Assembly: GCF_002208095.1 (NCBI RefSeq)
Contig: NZ_CP017990.1
Coordinates: forward strand, 2,480,001-2,544,000
DNA from: Enterobacter cloacae complex sp. ECNIH7
Lineage (GTDB): Bacteria > Pseudomonadota > Gammaproteobacteria > Enterobacterales > Enterobacteriaceae
DNA length: 64,000 bases
Direction of reading: 5' to 3'
Below are positions 1 to 8,918 of the stretch, one piece after another. Under the pieces are notes generated by a model. The model saw nothing but the letters and a program-made list of their open reading frames with translations. It ran no database searches and was not told the DNA's origin. Position numbers and translations under genes: made by a program. Position 1 is the first letter of the stretch, and every line of letters starts with the position of its first letter.

Positions 1-1
1 T

Positions 2-1237
2 CAGCTTGTGAGTGACAGTGTCACCGAAAGGCGGGCGGCAGCTCGTCAGCTTCAGCGGGATACCCAGCCCGGAATGCTCGCTTTTCTGGAAAAGCGGGTA
101 AACGATGAAACGGACGCGATGGCACGTCAGGCGCTATTACTGGCGGTGGCGAATCTCCAGCTCTCCAGCCCGCAGGCAGAGGTGCGCCGCAAGGCCGTCG
201 AGTTATTAGGGCAGTCCGACGATCCGGACGTTGAGTCCAGACTTACCCCGTTTACCCAGGCACAGACAGAGCCGGATGCCGGGGTGCGCGCCGCCGCACA
301 GGAGAGTCTTAGCCAGATCCAGCATCGACTGATGTGGGGCGAGCTGCTGGGCCAGGCGTTTATGGGGCTCTCCCTGGGGTCGGTGCTGCTGCTGGCGGCG
401 CTGGGGCTTGCTATCACCTACGGCCTGCTGGGCGTCATCAATATGGCGCACGGCGAGATGCTGATGCTGGGGGCGTATGCCACCTGGATGGTGCAGCAGG
501 CGATGGCCGGGCTTGCGCCACAGTGGCTGGCGCTCTATCCCGTTATCGCGCTTCCGGTCGCGTTCTGCCTGACGGCGGGCATCGGAATGGTGCTGGAGCG
601 CACCGTGATCCGCCATTTGTACGGTCGCCCGCTGGAAACGCTGCTGGCAACGTGGGGGATCAGCCTGATGCTCATCCAGCTGGTGCGCATGACGTTTGGC
701 GCCCAGAACCTGGAGGTGGCCAACCCGGCATGGCTGTCCGGCGGGGTGCAGGTTTTTGCCAACCTGACGCTGCCGTGGAACCGCATCGTGGTGCTGGGCT
801 TCGTGCTGCTGGTGCTGTTCTTTACCTGGCTCATTCTGAATAAAACCCGTCTGGGGCTGAACGTGCGCGCGGTGACGCAGAACCGCAGCATGGCCGCCTG
901 CTGCGGGGTACCGACAGGTCGCGTCGATATGCTGGCGTTTGGGCTTGGATCAGGGATTGCCGGGTTAGGCGGCGTGGCGCTATCGCAGCTCGGTAACGTC
1001 GGGCCGGAGCTGGGTCAGGGCTACATTATTGATTCCTTCCTCGTGGTCGTTCTCGGTGGCGTAGGGCAGCTGGCAGGCAGCGTGGCCGCGGCGTTTGGTC
1101 TGGGTATTTTCAATAAAATTCTTGAACCGCAGATGGGGGCGGTCCTGGGCAAGATCGTGATTCTGGTGGCGATCGTGCTGTTTATTCAGAAACGCCCTCA
1201 GGGGCTGTTTGCGCTGAAAGGGAGGGTGATTGACTGA
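2..1237 (+). CDS. urtB: Urea ABC transporter permease UrtB (5' end outside window)
   Basis: Inner-membrane permease of the branched-chain amino acid transporter family that, with UrtC, forms the channel of the high-affinity urea importer. The frame is open to the left edge, and the GTG at 8 is probably not the start because UrtB proteins usually have a longer soluble N-terminal extension, whose helical repeat-like tail is visible here (about residues 1-110). After that come hydrophobic segments with the family motif GLLGVINMAHGEMLMLGAY and, near the end, GGVGQLAGSVAAA. The stop overlaps the urtC start (TGATG), which indicates one operon with urtC, urtD and urtE. urtA should lie upstream of the window. 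Confidence 0.93.
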   Translation, partial: QLVSDSVTERRAAARQLQRDTQPGMLAFLEKRVNDETDAMARQALLLAVANLQLSSPQAEVRRKAVELLGQSDDPDVESRLTPFTQAQTEPDAGVRAAAQESLSQIQHRLMWGELLGQAFMGLSLGSVLLLAALGLAITYGLLGVINMAHGEMLMLGAYATWMVQQAMAGLAPQWLALYPVIALPVAFCLTAGIGMVLERTVIRHLYGRPLETLLATWGISLMLIQLVRMTFGAQNLEVANPAWLSGGVQVFANLTLPWNRIVVLGFVLLVLFFTWLILNKTRLGLNVRAVTQNRSMAACCGVPTGRVDMLAFGLGSGIAGLGGVALSQLGNVGPELGQGYIIDSFLVVVLGGVGQLAGSVAAAFGLGIFNKILEPQMGAVLGKIVILVAIVLFIQKRPQGLFALKGRVID

Positions 1238-2310
1238 TGAGCCAGCCGCTGACCTTAACGCTGGCGCGCAAAGCGCCGCGCACAACGCAACTTGCAGGCA
1301 GCCTGCTGGTGGTGTGTCTGCTGATATTACCGTTTTTCGCCTTACTGCCTGCGACGCATCCGCTGGCGCTGTCGACCTGGATGCTGACGCTGATTGGCAA
1401 GATCCTCTGCTATGCCATCGTTGCGGTGGCGCTGGATCTGGTGTGGGGCTACGCCGGGATGCTCTCTCTTGGGCACGGTATCTTCTTCGCCCTGGGCGGC
1501 TACGCGATGGGCATGTACCTGATGCGCCAGGCCGCGGGTGAAGGTCTTCCCGCGTTTATGTCGTTTCTCTCCTGGAGCGAACTGCCGTGGTTCTGGTGGG
1601 GAACCCAGCATTTTGCCTGGGCGCTGGTGCTGATTGTGATGGTACCTGGCCTGCTGGCGCTGGTGTTCGGCTGGTTCGCCTTCCGCTCAAAGATCAAAGG
1701 GGTCTATTTCTCGATTATGACCCAGGCGCTGACCTATGCCGGGATGCTGCTGTTCTTTCGCAACGAAACCGGTTTTGGCGGCAATAACGGCTTTACCGGC
1801 TTCACCACGCTGCTCGGGTTTTCGGTGACGGAAACGACCACCCGTATCGCGCTGTTTCTGGCGACCGTGCTGTTGCTGATTCTGGCGTTGGGCACCGGAT
1901 TTGCCCTGGCGAAGAGCAAGTTTGGGCGCATCCTGACCGCCGTTCGCGACGCCGAAAACCGCCTGACGTTTTGCGGCTACGATCCGCGCGGGTTCAAGCT
2001 GCTGGTATGGACGCTTTCTGCCGTGCTGTGCGGCCTGGCGGGGGCGCTGTATGTCCCGCAGGTGGGCATTATCAACCCTGGCGAAATGTCGCCGACCAAC
2101 TCGATTGAAGCCGCGATCTGGGTGGCGCTGGGCGGGCGCGGCACGCTGGTCGGGCCGGTGATTGGCGCGGCGCTGGTAAACGGCGCCAAGAGCTTCTTCA
2201 CCGTCGCGATGCCGGAATACTGGCAGCTGTTCCTGGGGCTGATTTTCATCGCCGTCACGCTGTTTTTACCGCGCGGCGTCTACGGTCTGTTTCGAAAGGG
2301 AGAGAAATAA
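1237..2310 (+). CDS. urtC: Urea ABC transporter permease UrtC
   Basis: Second permease of the urea importer, 357 residues, about the usual family length. Numerous hydrophobic helices are visible, with the conserved branched-chain permease stretches LDLVWGYAGMLSLGHG near residue 70 and ALGGRGTLVGPVIGAALVNG near residue 290. Its ATG overlaps the urtB stop, and its own stop overlaps the urtD start (TAATG), so translation is coupled along the operon. It partners with UrtB in the membrane and with the ATPases UrtD and UrtE. The gene is intact, unlike the ATPase gene that follows. Confidence 0.94.
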   Translation: MSQPLTLTLARKAPRTTQLAGSLLVVCLLILPFFALLPATHPLALSTWMLTLIGKILCYAIVAVALDLVWGYAGMLSLGHGIFFALGGYAMGMYLMRQAAGEGLPAFMSFLSWSELPWFWWGTQHFAWALVLIVMVPGLLALVFGWFAFRSKIKGVYFSIMTQALTYAGMLLFFRNETGFGGNNGFTGFTTLLGFSVTETTTRIALFLATVLLLILALGTGFALAKSKFGRILTAVRDAENRLTFCGYDPRGFKLLVWTLSAVLCGLAGALYVPQVGIINPGEMSPTNSIEAAIWVALGGRGTLVGPVIGAALVNGAKSFFTVAMPEYWQLFLGLIFIAVTLFLPRGVYGLFRKGEK

Positions 2311-3097
2311 TGCAGCCAGCCGAAGGGTTATTTACCCGCCAGTTGCCGGGCGATCGTTACCGTGAACAGACCGACCCGGTGCTGCAGCTTGAGGCCATTA
2401 ACGTCAATTTTGACGGGTTTCAGGCCCTGACCGATCTCTCGCTGAATATCGGCGTGGGCGAGCTGCGCTGCGTGATTGGCCCTAACGGCGCCGGTAAAAC
2501 CACGCTGATGGACGTCATCACCGGCAAAACGCGGCCAAAGAGCGGTACGATCAGTCCATCGACCTGACCGCGCTGGAGCCTGCGGCCATCGCCCGCCAGG
2601 GGATCGGGCGTAAATTCCAGAAGCCCACGGTTTTTGAAGCCCTGACGGTGTGGGAAAACCTGGAGATCGCCATGAAAACCGATAAATCCGTCTGGGCGAG
2701 CCTGCGGGCAAAACTCAACGGTGAACAGCGCGACCGAATCGATGAGATGCTGGTTTTGCTGCGCCTTAGCAGCGAGCGCGACCGCCGCGCCGGGCTACTT
2801 TCGCACGGACAAAAACAGTTTCTGGAGATCGGTATGCTGCTGGTTCAGGACCCGCACCTGCTGCTGCTGGATGAACCGGCCGCCGGGATGACCGACGCGG
2901 AAACCGAATACACCGCCGAGCTGTTCAAAACGCTGGCGGGTAAGCATTCCCTGATGGTGGTGGAGCACGATATGGGCTTTGTTGAGACTATCGCCGACCA
3001 CGTCACGGTGCTGCATCAGGGACGCGTGCTGGCGGAAGGTTCGCTTCGCGAGGTGCAGGCCAACGAGCAGGTGATTGAGGTCTATCTGGGGCGCTAA
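2310..3097 (+). pseudogene. urtD: Urea ABC transporter ATPase UrtD, frameshifted
   Basis: One of the two ATPases of the urea importer, broken by a frameshift near 2541-2548. The first piece (2310-2567) carries the Walker A motif GPNGAGKTT and runs to ITGKTRPKSG before going out of frame. The rest continues in another frame from YDQSID (2546) through LLSHGQKQ and the Walker B LLLLDEPAAGM to the normal end at 3097. The span is 788 nt, which is not a multiple of three. Comparison with my memory of the family sequence (SG, three or four residues, YDQ) suggests about 10 nt are missing, and adding 10 nt would give 265 codons plus stop, a typical length. No slippery heptamer is visible. It is either a genuine pseudogene or an assembly error. 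Confidence 0.88.
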
Positions 3098-3103
3098 GGA
3101 GCG

Positions 3104-3805
3104 ATGATGTTACAGGTTAACGAACTGAATCAGTATTACGGCGGCAGCCATATCCTGCGCGGCGTGAGTTTTGAGGCCGTCACCGGAGAAGTCACCTGCC
3201 TGCTGGGGCGCAACGGCGTCGGGAAAACCACGCTGCTGAAGTGTCTGATGGGGCTGATCCCGGCGAAAACCGGGGAGGTCATCTGGCAGGGTAAAAAGAT
3301 CACCCACAGCAGGCCGCACCAGCGGGTGCAGTCTGGCGTGGCGTACGTCCCGCAGGGCCGCGAGATTTTCCCGCGCCTGACCGTGGAGGAGAACCTTCTG
3401 CTGGGGATGTCGCGATTTTCCGCCCGCGAGGCGAAGCAGGTCCCGGATGAGATCTGGCAGCTGTTCCCGGTGCTTAAAGAGATGAAGCATCGCCGCGGGG
3501 GCGATCTCTCCGGTGGACAGCAGCAGCAGCTGGCGATTGGCCGCGCCCTGGCGAGCCGTCCGCAGCTGTTGATTCTGGACGAGCCGACCGAAGGCATACA
3601 GCCGTCGGTGATTAAAGAGATTGGCCAGGTGATCCGCACCCTGGCGAACCGAGGCGACATGGCGATCCTGCTTGTCGAACAGTTTTACGACTTTGCCGCC
3701 GAGCTGGCCGACAGCTACCTGCTGATGTCCCGCGGCACCATTATCCAGCGCGGGCGGGGTGAAAACATGGAGCAGGAGGGCGTGCGCGGCCTGGTTGCGA
3801 TTTAA
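3104..3805 (+). CDS. urtE: Urea ABC transporter ATPase UrtE
   Basis: LivF-like ATPase of the urea importer, 233 residues. Walker A is GRNGVGKTT (about residue 36), the signature is LSGGQQQQ and Walker B is LLILDEPTEGIQPS. It starts 6 nt after the urtD stop behind the SD-like aaggagcg, so it belongs to the urt operon. The gene is intact, but with urtD interrupted the transporter would lack one of its two ATPase types, and whether UrtE alone can drive it is doubtful. Its stop codon (3803-3805) touches the Zur box of zinT. Confidence 0.95.
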   Translation: MMLQVNELNQYYGGSHILRGVSFEAVTGEVTCLLGRNGVGKTTLLKCLMGLIPAKTGEVIWQGKKITHSRPHQRVQSGVAYVPQGREIFPRLTVEENLLLGMSRFSAREAKQVPDEIWQLFPVLKEMKHRRGGDLSGGQQQQLAIGRALASRPQLLILDEPTEGIQPSVIKEIGQVIRTLANRGDMAILLVEQFYDFAAELADSYLLMSRGTIIQRGRGENMEQEGVRGLVAI

Positions 3806-3825
3806 AATGTTATAATATAACATTC
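3805..3825. promoter_or_regulatory. Zur box upstream of zinT
   Basis: A perfect odd-centred palindrome TGTTATAATATAACA lies at 3808-3822. It matches the known enterobacterial Zur operator (GAAATGTTATANTATAACATTTC) at nearly every position. It begins on the last base of the urtE stop codon and lies about 30 bp before the zinT ATG, where bound Zur would block the promoter. Zinc-responsive repression of zinT is established in E. coli; its application here is inferred from the site. Confidence 0.92.
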
Positions 3826-3854
3826 GCATTCTTACAAAACGGAATGAGGGTGTT

Positions 3855-4499
3855 ATGTTGGCTGCACATATTGGGAAATTTGCCATGACTCTGGGGGCGC
3901 TGCTGGTCAGCGGCCAGCTGTTTGCTCACTCGCACGGCCATCAGATGACCGAAGCGGAACAGCGGGCGGCAAACGGCGTGTTTGAGGATAAGGACGTCAA
4001 GGACAGAGCGCTGTCAGACTGGGACGGGACCTGGCAGTCGGTCTATCCGTTCCTGCTGGACGGCTCGCTGGATCCGGTGTTTAAACAGAAAGCGCAGAAG
4101 GACAAAAGCAAAACCTATGACGAGGTGAAAGCGTACTACCGTAAGGGATATGCAACGGACGTGGATGCCATCGGCATCGAAAACAACGTGATGGAATTCC
4201 ATAAGGGCAAAGCGGTCAGCCGCTGTCAGTATGATTACAGCGGCTACAAAATACTGACCTACGCATCGGGCAAAAAAGGCGTTCGCTACCTGTTTGAGTG
4301 TAAGGACGCCGGCAGCAAGGCGCCGAAGTTTGTTCAGTTCAGCGACCACACCATCGCGCCGAAGGCCTCTTCGCACTTCCATCTCTTCATGGGCAACACC
4401 TCCCACGAGGCGCTGCTCAAAGAGATGGATAACTGGCCGACCTATTATCCGAATGAGATGTACAAAGAGCAGGTGGTAGAAGAAATGCTGCACCACTGA
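3855..4499 (+). CDS. zinT: Periplasmic zinc-binding protein ZinT (YodA)
   Basis: Periplasmic zinc and cadmium binding protein that helps ZnuABC acquire zinc under starvation. The 214-residue product begins with a signal peptide ending around LFAHSHGH. It has the family core [34 protein letters not shown] and the metal-binding SSHFHLFMG, which supplies two of the conserved histidines. The N-terminal HSHGH is a further metal-binding stretch after the signal peptide. The ATG follows gagggtgtt. Expression is probably zinc-repressed through the box just upstream. In K-12 zinT lies elsewhere in the genome. Confidence 0.95.
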   Translation: MLAAHIGKFAMTLGALLVSGQLFAHSHGHQMTEAEQRAANGVFEDKDVKDRALSDWDGTWQSVYPFLLDGSLDPVFKQKAQKDKSKTYDEVKAYYRKGYATDVDAIGIENNVMEFHKGKAVSRCQYDYSGYKILTYASGKKGVRYLFECKDAGSKAPKFVQFSDHTIAPKASSHFHLFMGNTSHEALLKEMDNWPTYYPNEMYKEQVVEEMLHH

Positions 4500-4508
4500 T
4501 GCTTTATT

Positions 4509-4536
4509 GCCGGGTGGCGGCTACGCCTCACCCGGC
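4509..4536. repeat. REP-type palindromic repeat
   Basis: An imperfect GC-rich palindrome that opens with GCCGGGTGGCGG and closes with CACCCGGC, typical of enterobacterial REP elements. It lies in the 46-bp gap between the convergent zinT and ydeE, where such repeats usually stabilise transcript ends. Confidence 0.8.
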
Positions 4537-4545
4537 CTGGAAGCG

Positions 4546-5739
4546 CTACGCCACCTTCGGTGACTCGCACCACGCCTTCACGCTCATCCCACGCAAAATC
4601 ATCAGCCACGCAATGACGATGGCGACCATCATGATGACAAATAACGACCAGTGCGGCAGGTTGGTCAGAATAATACCGGTGATCATCGGGTTTGCCGCCG
4701 CGCCGAGCCAGCCCAGCGCCTGAGCGGAGAAATAGCTTGCCTTCATTCCCGGCGGGGCAATGTTGTCGATCAGCATATATTCGCCCGGTGCATAGATAAT
4801 CTCACCCAGGGTAAATATGGCGGCAGCGATGCCCCAGTAAACCAGGTTTTCTCCAGAGACCATAAATCCCCCCAGCCCCACGATAAAAAACAGGGTGGCG
4901 AGGGTCATCAGCGGGCGAATATTGCTGGCAGAGATCCTGCGGCCCAGCGCGTACTGCAGCGTCACCACCACGGCGGCGTTGACGGGAAGTACCACGGCAA
5001 CGACCTTCTGCGCAAAATCGCTATCGGCATGGGCGGCCAGAACATACTGCGAAATGCAGCTGGCGAACGATCCGCCCACGTAAGAGGCGAGCAGGCCAGA
5101 GAGCGTATACCAGAACAGCGCGCGGTCTTTCAGCAGCACCGACGGCTGCCAGGGCATCTTCTCCTCTGCGGTATCGAGCGCAACGCTTTTCTGCACGAAG
5201 AAATGGATGAATCCGAGCGGCAGCGCGGCGCAGAAGGCCGCCAGCCAGAACGGCAGCTGCAGGCTGTACATCACCAGCAGGGTGCCAATCGGCGGCCCGA
5301 TCGTCCAGCCAATGTTCAGAAAGCTGTAGTTAAGCGAGAAGACGCGCGCTTTCTGGCTTGCGGTAAGCACGTCGGAGAACCAGGCCTTCAGCACTGTCGA
5401 AAAGACGGAATAGGCGCAGTTGATCAGCGCAAAGAACAGCACCACCAGCGAGACGTTATCGACCAGCGGGATCGCGACAAATCCGGCGATGAAGGCCACG
5501 ATCGCGATCAGCATGTAGCGCTTTTTATCAAACTTATCGGCAAGAATGCCAAATCCCAGGCTGAACACTACGCCGATAGTCAGCGCAATCGTCAGGGCAT
5601 AACCAATATTCTCAACGCTCATGCTGTAGACGCGCGTGAGATAAATGGTCATAAACGGCAGCGTTGCCCCCCGACCAATGGTTAATAACAATGACGATGC
5701 CAGCAGCGCTGCGGTTGAGCGCCTGAGAGATGGTTTCAT
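4546..5739 (-). CDS. ydeE: MFS efflux transporter YdeE
   Basis: Major facilitator superfamily exporter, 397 residues with about 12 hydrophobic segments. It aligns from end to end with E. coli YdeE, which has been linked to export of dipeptides and small toxic compounds. Diagnostic stretches are LLLTIGRGATLPFMTIYL near the N-terminus, the inter-helix motif GILADKFDKKRYM (about residue 63) and LGEIIYAPGEYMLIDNIAPP. It is divergent from eamA, with a 193-bp gap holding both promoters. As in E. coli, it sits beside eamA and the mar operon. The C-terminal segment is somewhat divergent. Confidence 0.93.
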   Translation of the reverse strand: MKPSLRRSTAALLASSLLLTIGRGATLPFMTIYLTRVYSMSVENIGYALTIALTIGVVFSLGFGILADKFDKKRYMLIAIVAFIAGFVAIPLVDNVSLVVLFFALINCAYSVFSTVLKAWFSDVLTASQKARVFSLNYSFLNIGWTIGPPIGTLLVMYSLQLPFWLAAFCAALPLGFIHFFVQKSVALDTAEEKMPWQPSVLLKDRALFWYTLSGLLASYVGGSFASCISQYVLAAHADSDFAQKVVAVVLPVNAAVVVTLQYALGRRISASNIRPLMTLATLFFIVGLGGFMVSGENLVYWGIAAAIFTLGEIIYAPGEYMLIDNIAPPGMKASYFSAQALGWLGAAANPMITGIILTNLPHWSLFVIMMVAIVIAWLMILRGMSVKAWCESPKVA

Positions 5740-5932
5740 ATTCCTGCCCGACAGTTGCTTATGCTTTTTATGTTGTGTCCTAAAAGGAGTATCACGACAT
5801 AAGGGGCTTGTATAGCACCTGATTTATCCCTAAGTGCTTCAGCTGCCTGCCAGAATTAATGATCTTCTCGCCGCCCGCTTTTTTCTGTTACCTTGAACTG
5901 TTAACAAATAATTAATAATTCAGGGGCAGGGT

Positions 5933-6835
5933 ATGACGCGTAAAGACGGACTGCTGGCGTTGCTGGTGGTCGTAGTATGGGGGCTGAATTTTGTGGTCAT
6001 CAAGCTGGGGTTACACAACATGCCGCCGCTGATGCTGGCCGGTTTGCGTTTTCTGCTGGTCGCATTCCCGGCCATCTTCTTTGTGGCGCGTCCAAAGATC
6101 CCCTTTAAACTGCTGCTGGGCTACGGTCTGACCATCAGCTTCGGCCAGTTCGCGTTTCTCTTCTGCGCCATCAAGTTCGGTATGCCGGCCGGTCTGGCCT
6201 CGCTGGTGTTGCAGGCGCAGGCGTTCTTTACCATTATTCTCGGCGCCTTCGTATTTGGTGAACGTCTGCAGGGCAAACAGCTGGCGGGCATTACGCTGGC
6301 GGTGTTCGGCGTGCTGGTGCTCATTGAAGCCAGCCTGAATGGTCAGCATGTGGCGCTGCTCGGCTTTATGCTGACGCTGGCGGCGGGGCTGAGCTGGGCC
6401 TGCGGGAATATCTTCAACAAGCTGATTATGCAGCACGAGGCGCGCCCGGCGGTGATGTCTCTGGTGGTCTGGAGCGCGCTGATCCCGATAATCCCGTTTC
6501 TGGCGGCGTCGTTTATTCTGGATGGTCCGGATGTGATGCTGAACAGTCTGGTCGAAATCGATCTGACCACAATCCTTTCTCTTGTCTATCTGGCCTTTGT
6601 CGCCACCATTGTGGGCTACGGGATCTGGGGATCGCTGCTGGGGCGCTATGAAACCTGGCGCGTTGCACCGTTATCTCTGCTGGTGCCGGTGGTAGGACTG
6701 GCCAGCGCAGCGATTTTGCTGGGTGAAACGCTAAGCGCGCTGCAGCTGTTTGGCGCCGTGCTGATCATGGCCGGGCTGTACATTAACGTGTTTGGTCTGC
6801 GGGTTCGTCGGGCGACGCGGGTAAGAAAGGCATAA
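5933..6835 (+). CDS. eamA: O-acetylserine/cysteine exporter EamA (YdeD)
   Basis: Drug/metabolite transporter superfamily exporter, 300 residues with ten hydrophobic helices arranged as two EamA repeats (about 5-140 and 150-290). It closely matches E. coli EamA, which exports O-acetylserine and cysteine pathway metabolites: GLNFVVIKLGLHNMPPLMLAGL in the first repeat and RYETWRVAPLSLLVPVVGL in the second. The ATG follows aggggcagggt. It is convergent with marB across a shared terminator hairpin, an arrangement conserved with E. coli. Confidence 0.95.
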   Translation: MTRKDGLLALLVVVVWGLNFVVIKLGLHNMPPLMLAGLRFLLVAFPAIFFVARPKIPFKLLLGYGLTISFGQFAFLFCAIKFGMPAGLASLVLQAQAFFTIILGAFVFGERLQGKQLAGITLAVFGVLVLIEASLNGQHVALLGFMLTLAAGLSWACGNIFNKLIMQHEARPAVMSLVVWSALIPIIPFLAASFILDGPDVMLNSLVEIDLTTILSLVYLAFVATIVGYGIWGSLLGRYETWRVAPLSLLVPVVGLASAAILLGETLSALQLFGAVLIMAGLYINVFGLRVRRATRVRKA

Positions 6836-6858
6836 AAAAAGCCCCGCGTCTGCGGGGC
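6834..6858 (-). terminator. Rho-independent terminator of marRAB
   Basis: GC stem GCCCCGC/GCGGGGC (6841-6847 and 6852-6858) with a 4-nt loop. On the minus strand it is followed by seven T residues (6834-6840), so it ends the mar operon. The A/T flanks may also let it end eamA transcripts from the other side. Confidence 0.88.
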
Positions 6859-6867
6859 AAAAACGAA

Positions 6868-7086
6868 TCAGAGGCCGTGCTGATTATAATAAGGCACGCC
6901 TAATTCGTCGGATTTGTCGCTACCAGCACCCATATGATTGAAATCATAAGGCGACTGGTCATGTGCGGACGGCAAAATTATCGTATCAGGATTATTTTGC
7001 TGCGTTGCACGAGGGGTTTGCTCCGCGAAGGTCTGGCTGGAGAACAGCACCAGCAAGGCGAGGGCGGCGGAGGCGGTAACTTTCAT
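6868..7086 (-). CDS. marB: Periplasmic mar operon protein MarB
   Basis: Small exported protein, 72 residues, with a clear signal peptide (KVTASAALALLVLFSSQTFA). The mature part keeps the MarB pattern (DTIILPSAHDQSPYDFNHMG, then SDKSDELGVPYYNQHGL). It is the third gene of marRAB, starting 32 nt after marA. In E. coli MarB lowers marA expression from the periplasm by an unknown route. The low complexity of the mature part makes the family call depend partly on context, but position, length and signal peptide all agree. Confidence 0.9.
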   Translation of the reverse strand: MKVTASAALALLVLFSSQTFAEQTPRATQQNNPDTIILPSAHDQSPYDFNHMGAGSDKSDELGVPYYNQHGL

Positions 7087-7118
7087 GATTTCCTCGGTTA
7101 CGTCTTTACAGGCGATGA

Positions 7119-7505
7119 TTAACTACAGTGTTTTAACGGATACAGGTAGCGGGATTCGCCCGGCACGCTGGTGATTCGGTACTTATGAGGCGGCACGTCA
7201 AAATAGTTCTTGAACGTACGCGTCAGGGTTTGCTGCGATTCAAATCCGTAACGTTCCGCCAGATAAAGGATCGGCTCATTGCTTTCTTTCAGTTTCTGGG
7301 CAATTTCCGTCAGCTTGCGGCTGCGAATGTATTGACCTAATGAATGACCGGTCTCTTTTTTGAACATCCGTTGCAGGTGCCATTTGGAGTAACCTGAACG
7401 CTCTGACACTTTTTCAAGGGAGAGCGGCGATTCCAGGTTATCTTCGATCCAGTCCAAAATGCTATGAATGGTGATAGCGTCAGTATTGCGTCTGGACATC
7501 GTCAT
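7119..7505 (-). CDS. marA: Multiple antibiotic resistance activator MarA
   Basis: AraC/XylS-family activator of the mar regulon (acrAB, tolC, micF and others). The 128-residue protein is essentially just two helix-turn-helix units: [26 protein letters not shown] and [24 protein letters not shown], the latter followed by PPHKYR. There is no ligand domain, as expected, since activity is set by protein level. It is translated from the marRAB transcript 14 nt after marR and activates its own operon through the marbox at 8034-8053. Confidence 0.97.
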   Translation of the reverse strand: MTMSRRNTDAITIHSILDWIEDNLESPLSLEKVSERSGYSKWHLQRMFKKETGHSLGQYIRSRKLTEIAQKLKESNEPILYLAERYGFESQQTLTRTFKNYFDVPPHKYRITSVPGESRYLYPLKHCS

Positions 7506-7519
7506 ACCTCTTTTTCTGT

Positions 7520-7954
7520 TTACGGCAGTATTTTCTTGAGCAAAAGCTCAAGGGTTGCCACTTCATCTGCCGTTAAGTTTTTTGTTAGTTCCTGATGCAG
7601 TGTTTGTCCTACTAATTGATGACATTGCTCGCACATGGCCGCGCCATCGCTGGTTAGCTTCACCAGTACGCCGCGTTTGTCATTCGGGTTAGGGCTTCGT
7701 TCTATCCATCCTTTGCAGACGAGACGATCGAGCATGCGGGTTAACGCGCCCAGATCGACAGAGAGCACCTTTTTCAGCTCAACCGGTGTAATACACACTT
7801 CGCAGCGAATGGAACACAGCACTTTGAACTGTGTTGCGGTGATATCCAGCGGTGACAGATAGTCATTGAGCAGGCGATCTTTTTTCTGATTTACCATATG
7901 AATAAGACGACCCAGCGGAACAACGTCGTTAAAGATATCACTGGTGCTTTTCAC
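7520..7954 (-). CDS. marR: Multiple antibiotic resistance repressor MarR
   Basis: Winged-helix repressor of marRAB, 144 residues, released by salicylate-like phenolics or copper-driven cysteine oxidation in E. coli. The GTG start at 7954 is the E. coli start (GTG AAA AGC ACC), lying just inside operator site II. The DNA-binding region includes [32 protein letters not shown]. Cysteines are present in [11 protein letters not shown] and at CEQCHQ, so the redox-sensing chemistry appears to be retained. No truncation or frameshift is visible, so constitutive mar activation is not predicted from this gene. Confidence 0.96.
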   Translation of the reverse strand: MKSTSDIFNDVVPLGRLIHMVNQKKDRLLNDYLSPLDITATQFKVLCSIRCEVCITPVELKKVLSVDLGALTRMLDRLVCKGWIERSPNPNDKRGVLVKLTSDGAAMCEQCHQLVGQTLHQELTKNLTADEVATLELLLKKILP

Positions 7955-8060
7955 AATGGTTGCCCTGGCAAGTAGTTAGTCACGGCAGATATTATTGCTC
8001 AGGCAAGTATAAGTCAACTGAATGAGTCAGCCGATGCCACGAATTGCTAAAACGGTTCAT
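7955..8060 (-). promoter_or_regulatory. marO: marRAB promoter, two MarR operators and marbox
   Basis: Control region of marRAB read on the minus strand. The -35 is TTGACT (8012-8017) and the -10 is TAATAT (7989-7994), 17 bp apart. MarR site I, TACTTGCCTGAGCAATAAT (7991-8009), lies between and over these elements. Site II, TACTTGCCAGGGCAAC (7959-7974), lies downstream, next to the marR start. The marbox ATGCCACGAATTGCTAAAAC (8034-8053) is upstream and binds MarA, SoxS or Rob in E. coli. Spacing and sequence follow the E. coli operator closely, so regulation should be the same. Confidence 0.93.
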
Positions 8061-8209
8061 GAACTTTTTTTGAGGTCTTTCAAATCATATAGATAACTGT
8101 GAGTTATCTTTCCAGGACGGAAATAATCGTTGCGTTGCGCCCATGGCTCAATGTCACACTTTCACCCTATAATTGCTGTGTTAAATATGGATAAGGACGA
8201 CAACGCACT

Positions 8210-8875
8210 ATGTTGGATTTAATAAAAGCAATCAGCCTTGGGCTGGTGGTCTTGCTGCCGTTGGCTAACCCGTTAACGACGGTGGCGCTGTTCCTCGGGC
8301 TGGCAGGGAATATGAACAGCGCCGAGCGCAACCATCAGTCGATGATGGCCTCGGTGTATGTGTTTGCCATCATGATGGTGGCTTACTATGCCGGACAGGT
8401 GGTGATGAACACCTTCGGGATTTCCATCCCTGGCCTGCGTATCGCCGGGGGGCTGATTGTGGCCTTTATCGGTTTCCGCATGCTGTTCCCGGCGCAAAAA
8501 GCGCATGAGTCGCCGGAAGCGGCCAGCAAATCGGAAGAGCTGGAAACCGAACCGAGTGCGAATATCGCCTTTGTTCCGATTGCCATGCCGAGCACGGCGG
8601 GGCCTGGTACCATCGCGATGATCATCAGCTCCGCCTCGACGGTGCGTGACAGCGCAACCTTCCCGGACTGGGTGCTGACGGTTGCGCCACCGCTGATTTT
8701 TGCGATTATCGGGGTTATCGTGTGGGCGTCGCTGCGCAGCTCCGGCGCCATCATGCGCTGGGTAGGCAAGGGCGGTATCGAGGCGATTTCCCGGCTAATG
8801 GGCTTCTTACTGGTCTGTATGGGCGTGCAGTTTATTATTAACGGCGTGCTGGAAATTATTAAGACCTATCATTGA
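8210..8875 (+). CDS. marC: MarC family inner-membrane protein
   Basis: Six-helix membrane protein of the MarC/UPF0056 family, 221 residues, of unknown function. It is transcribed away from marRAB from the opposite side of marO. Family stretches are [19 protein letters not shown] at the start and [20 protein letters not shown] in the middle. Despite its name, work in E. coli found no role in antibiotic resistance. The ATG follows gtaaggacgac-like sequence. It ends beside a REP element. Confidence 0.94.
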   Translation: MLDLIKAISLGLVVLLPLANPLTTVALFLGLAGNMNSAERNHQSMMASVYVFAIMMVAYYAGQVVMNTFGISIPGLRIAGGLIVAFIGFRMLFPAQKAHESPEAASKSEELETEPSANIAFVPIAMPSTAGPGTIAMIISSASTVRDSATFPDWVLTVAPPLIFAIIGVIVWASLRSSGAIMRWVGKGGIEAISRLMGFLLVCMGVQFIINGVLEIIKTYH

Positions 8876-8882
8876 TGTGATT

Positions 8883-8910
8883 GCCGGGTAAGGCGAAGCC
8901 GCCACCCGGC
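8883..8910. repeat. REP-type palindromic repeat
   Basis: GC-rich imperfect palindrome opening GCCGGGTAAGGCG and closing GCCACCCGGC in the 43-bp gap between the convergent marC and sotB. It resembles the element at 4509-4536. Confidence 0.8.
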
Positions 8911-8918
8911 AAGAAGGC

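Noticed and set aside
2310..3097. Programmed ribosomal frameshift in urtD
   Set aside because: No slippery heptamer or following pseudoknot is evident at 2541-2548, and ABC transporter ATPases are not known to use one; a deletion explains the missing residues better.
4499..4723. 74-codon plus-strand ORF after zinT
   Set aside because: Runs through a REP element and antisense to the 3' end of ydeE; codons mirror the real gene.
7520..7954. Possible marR inactivation giving constitutive resistance
   Set aside because: marR, its GTG start and both operators are intact and close to the E. coli sequences.
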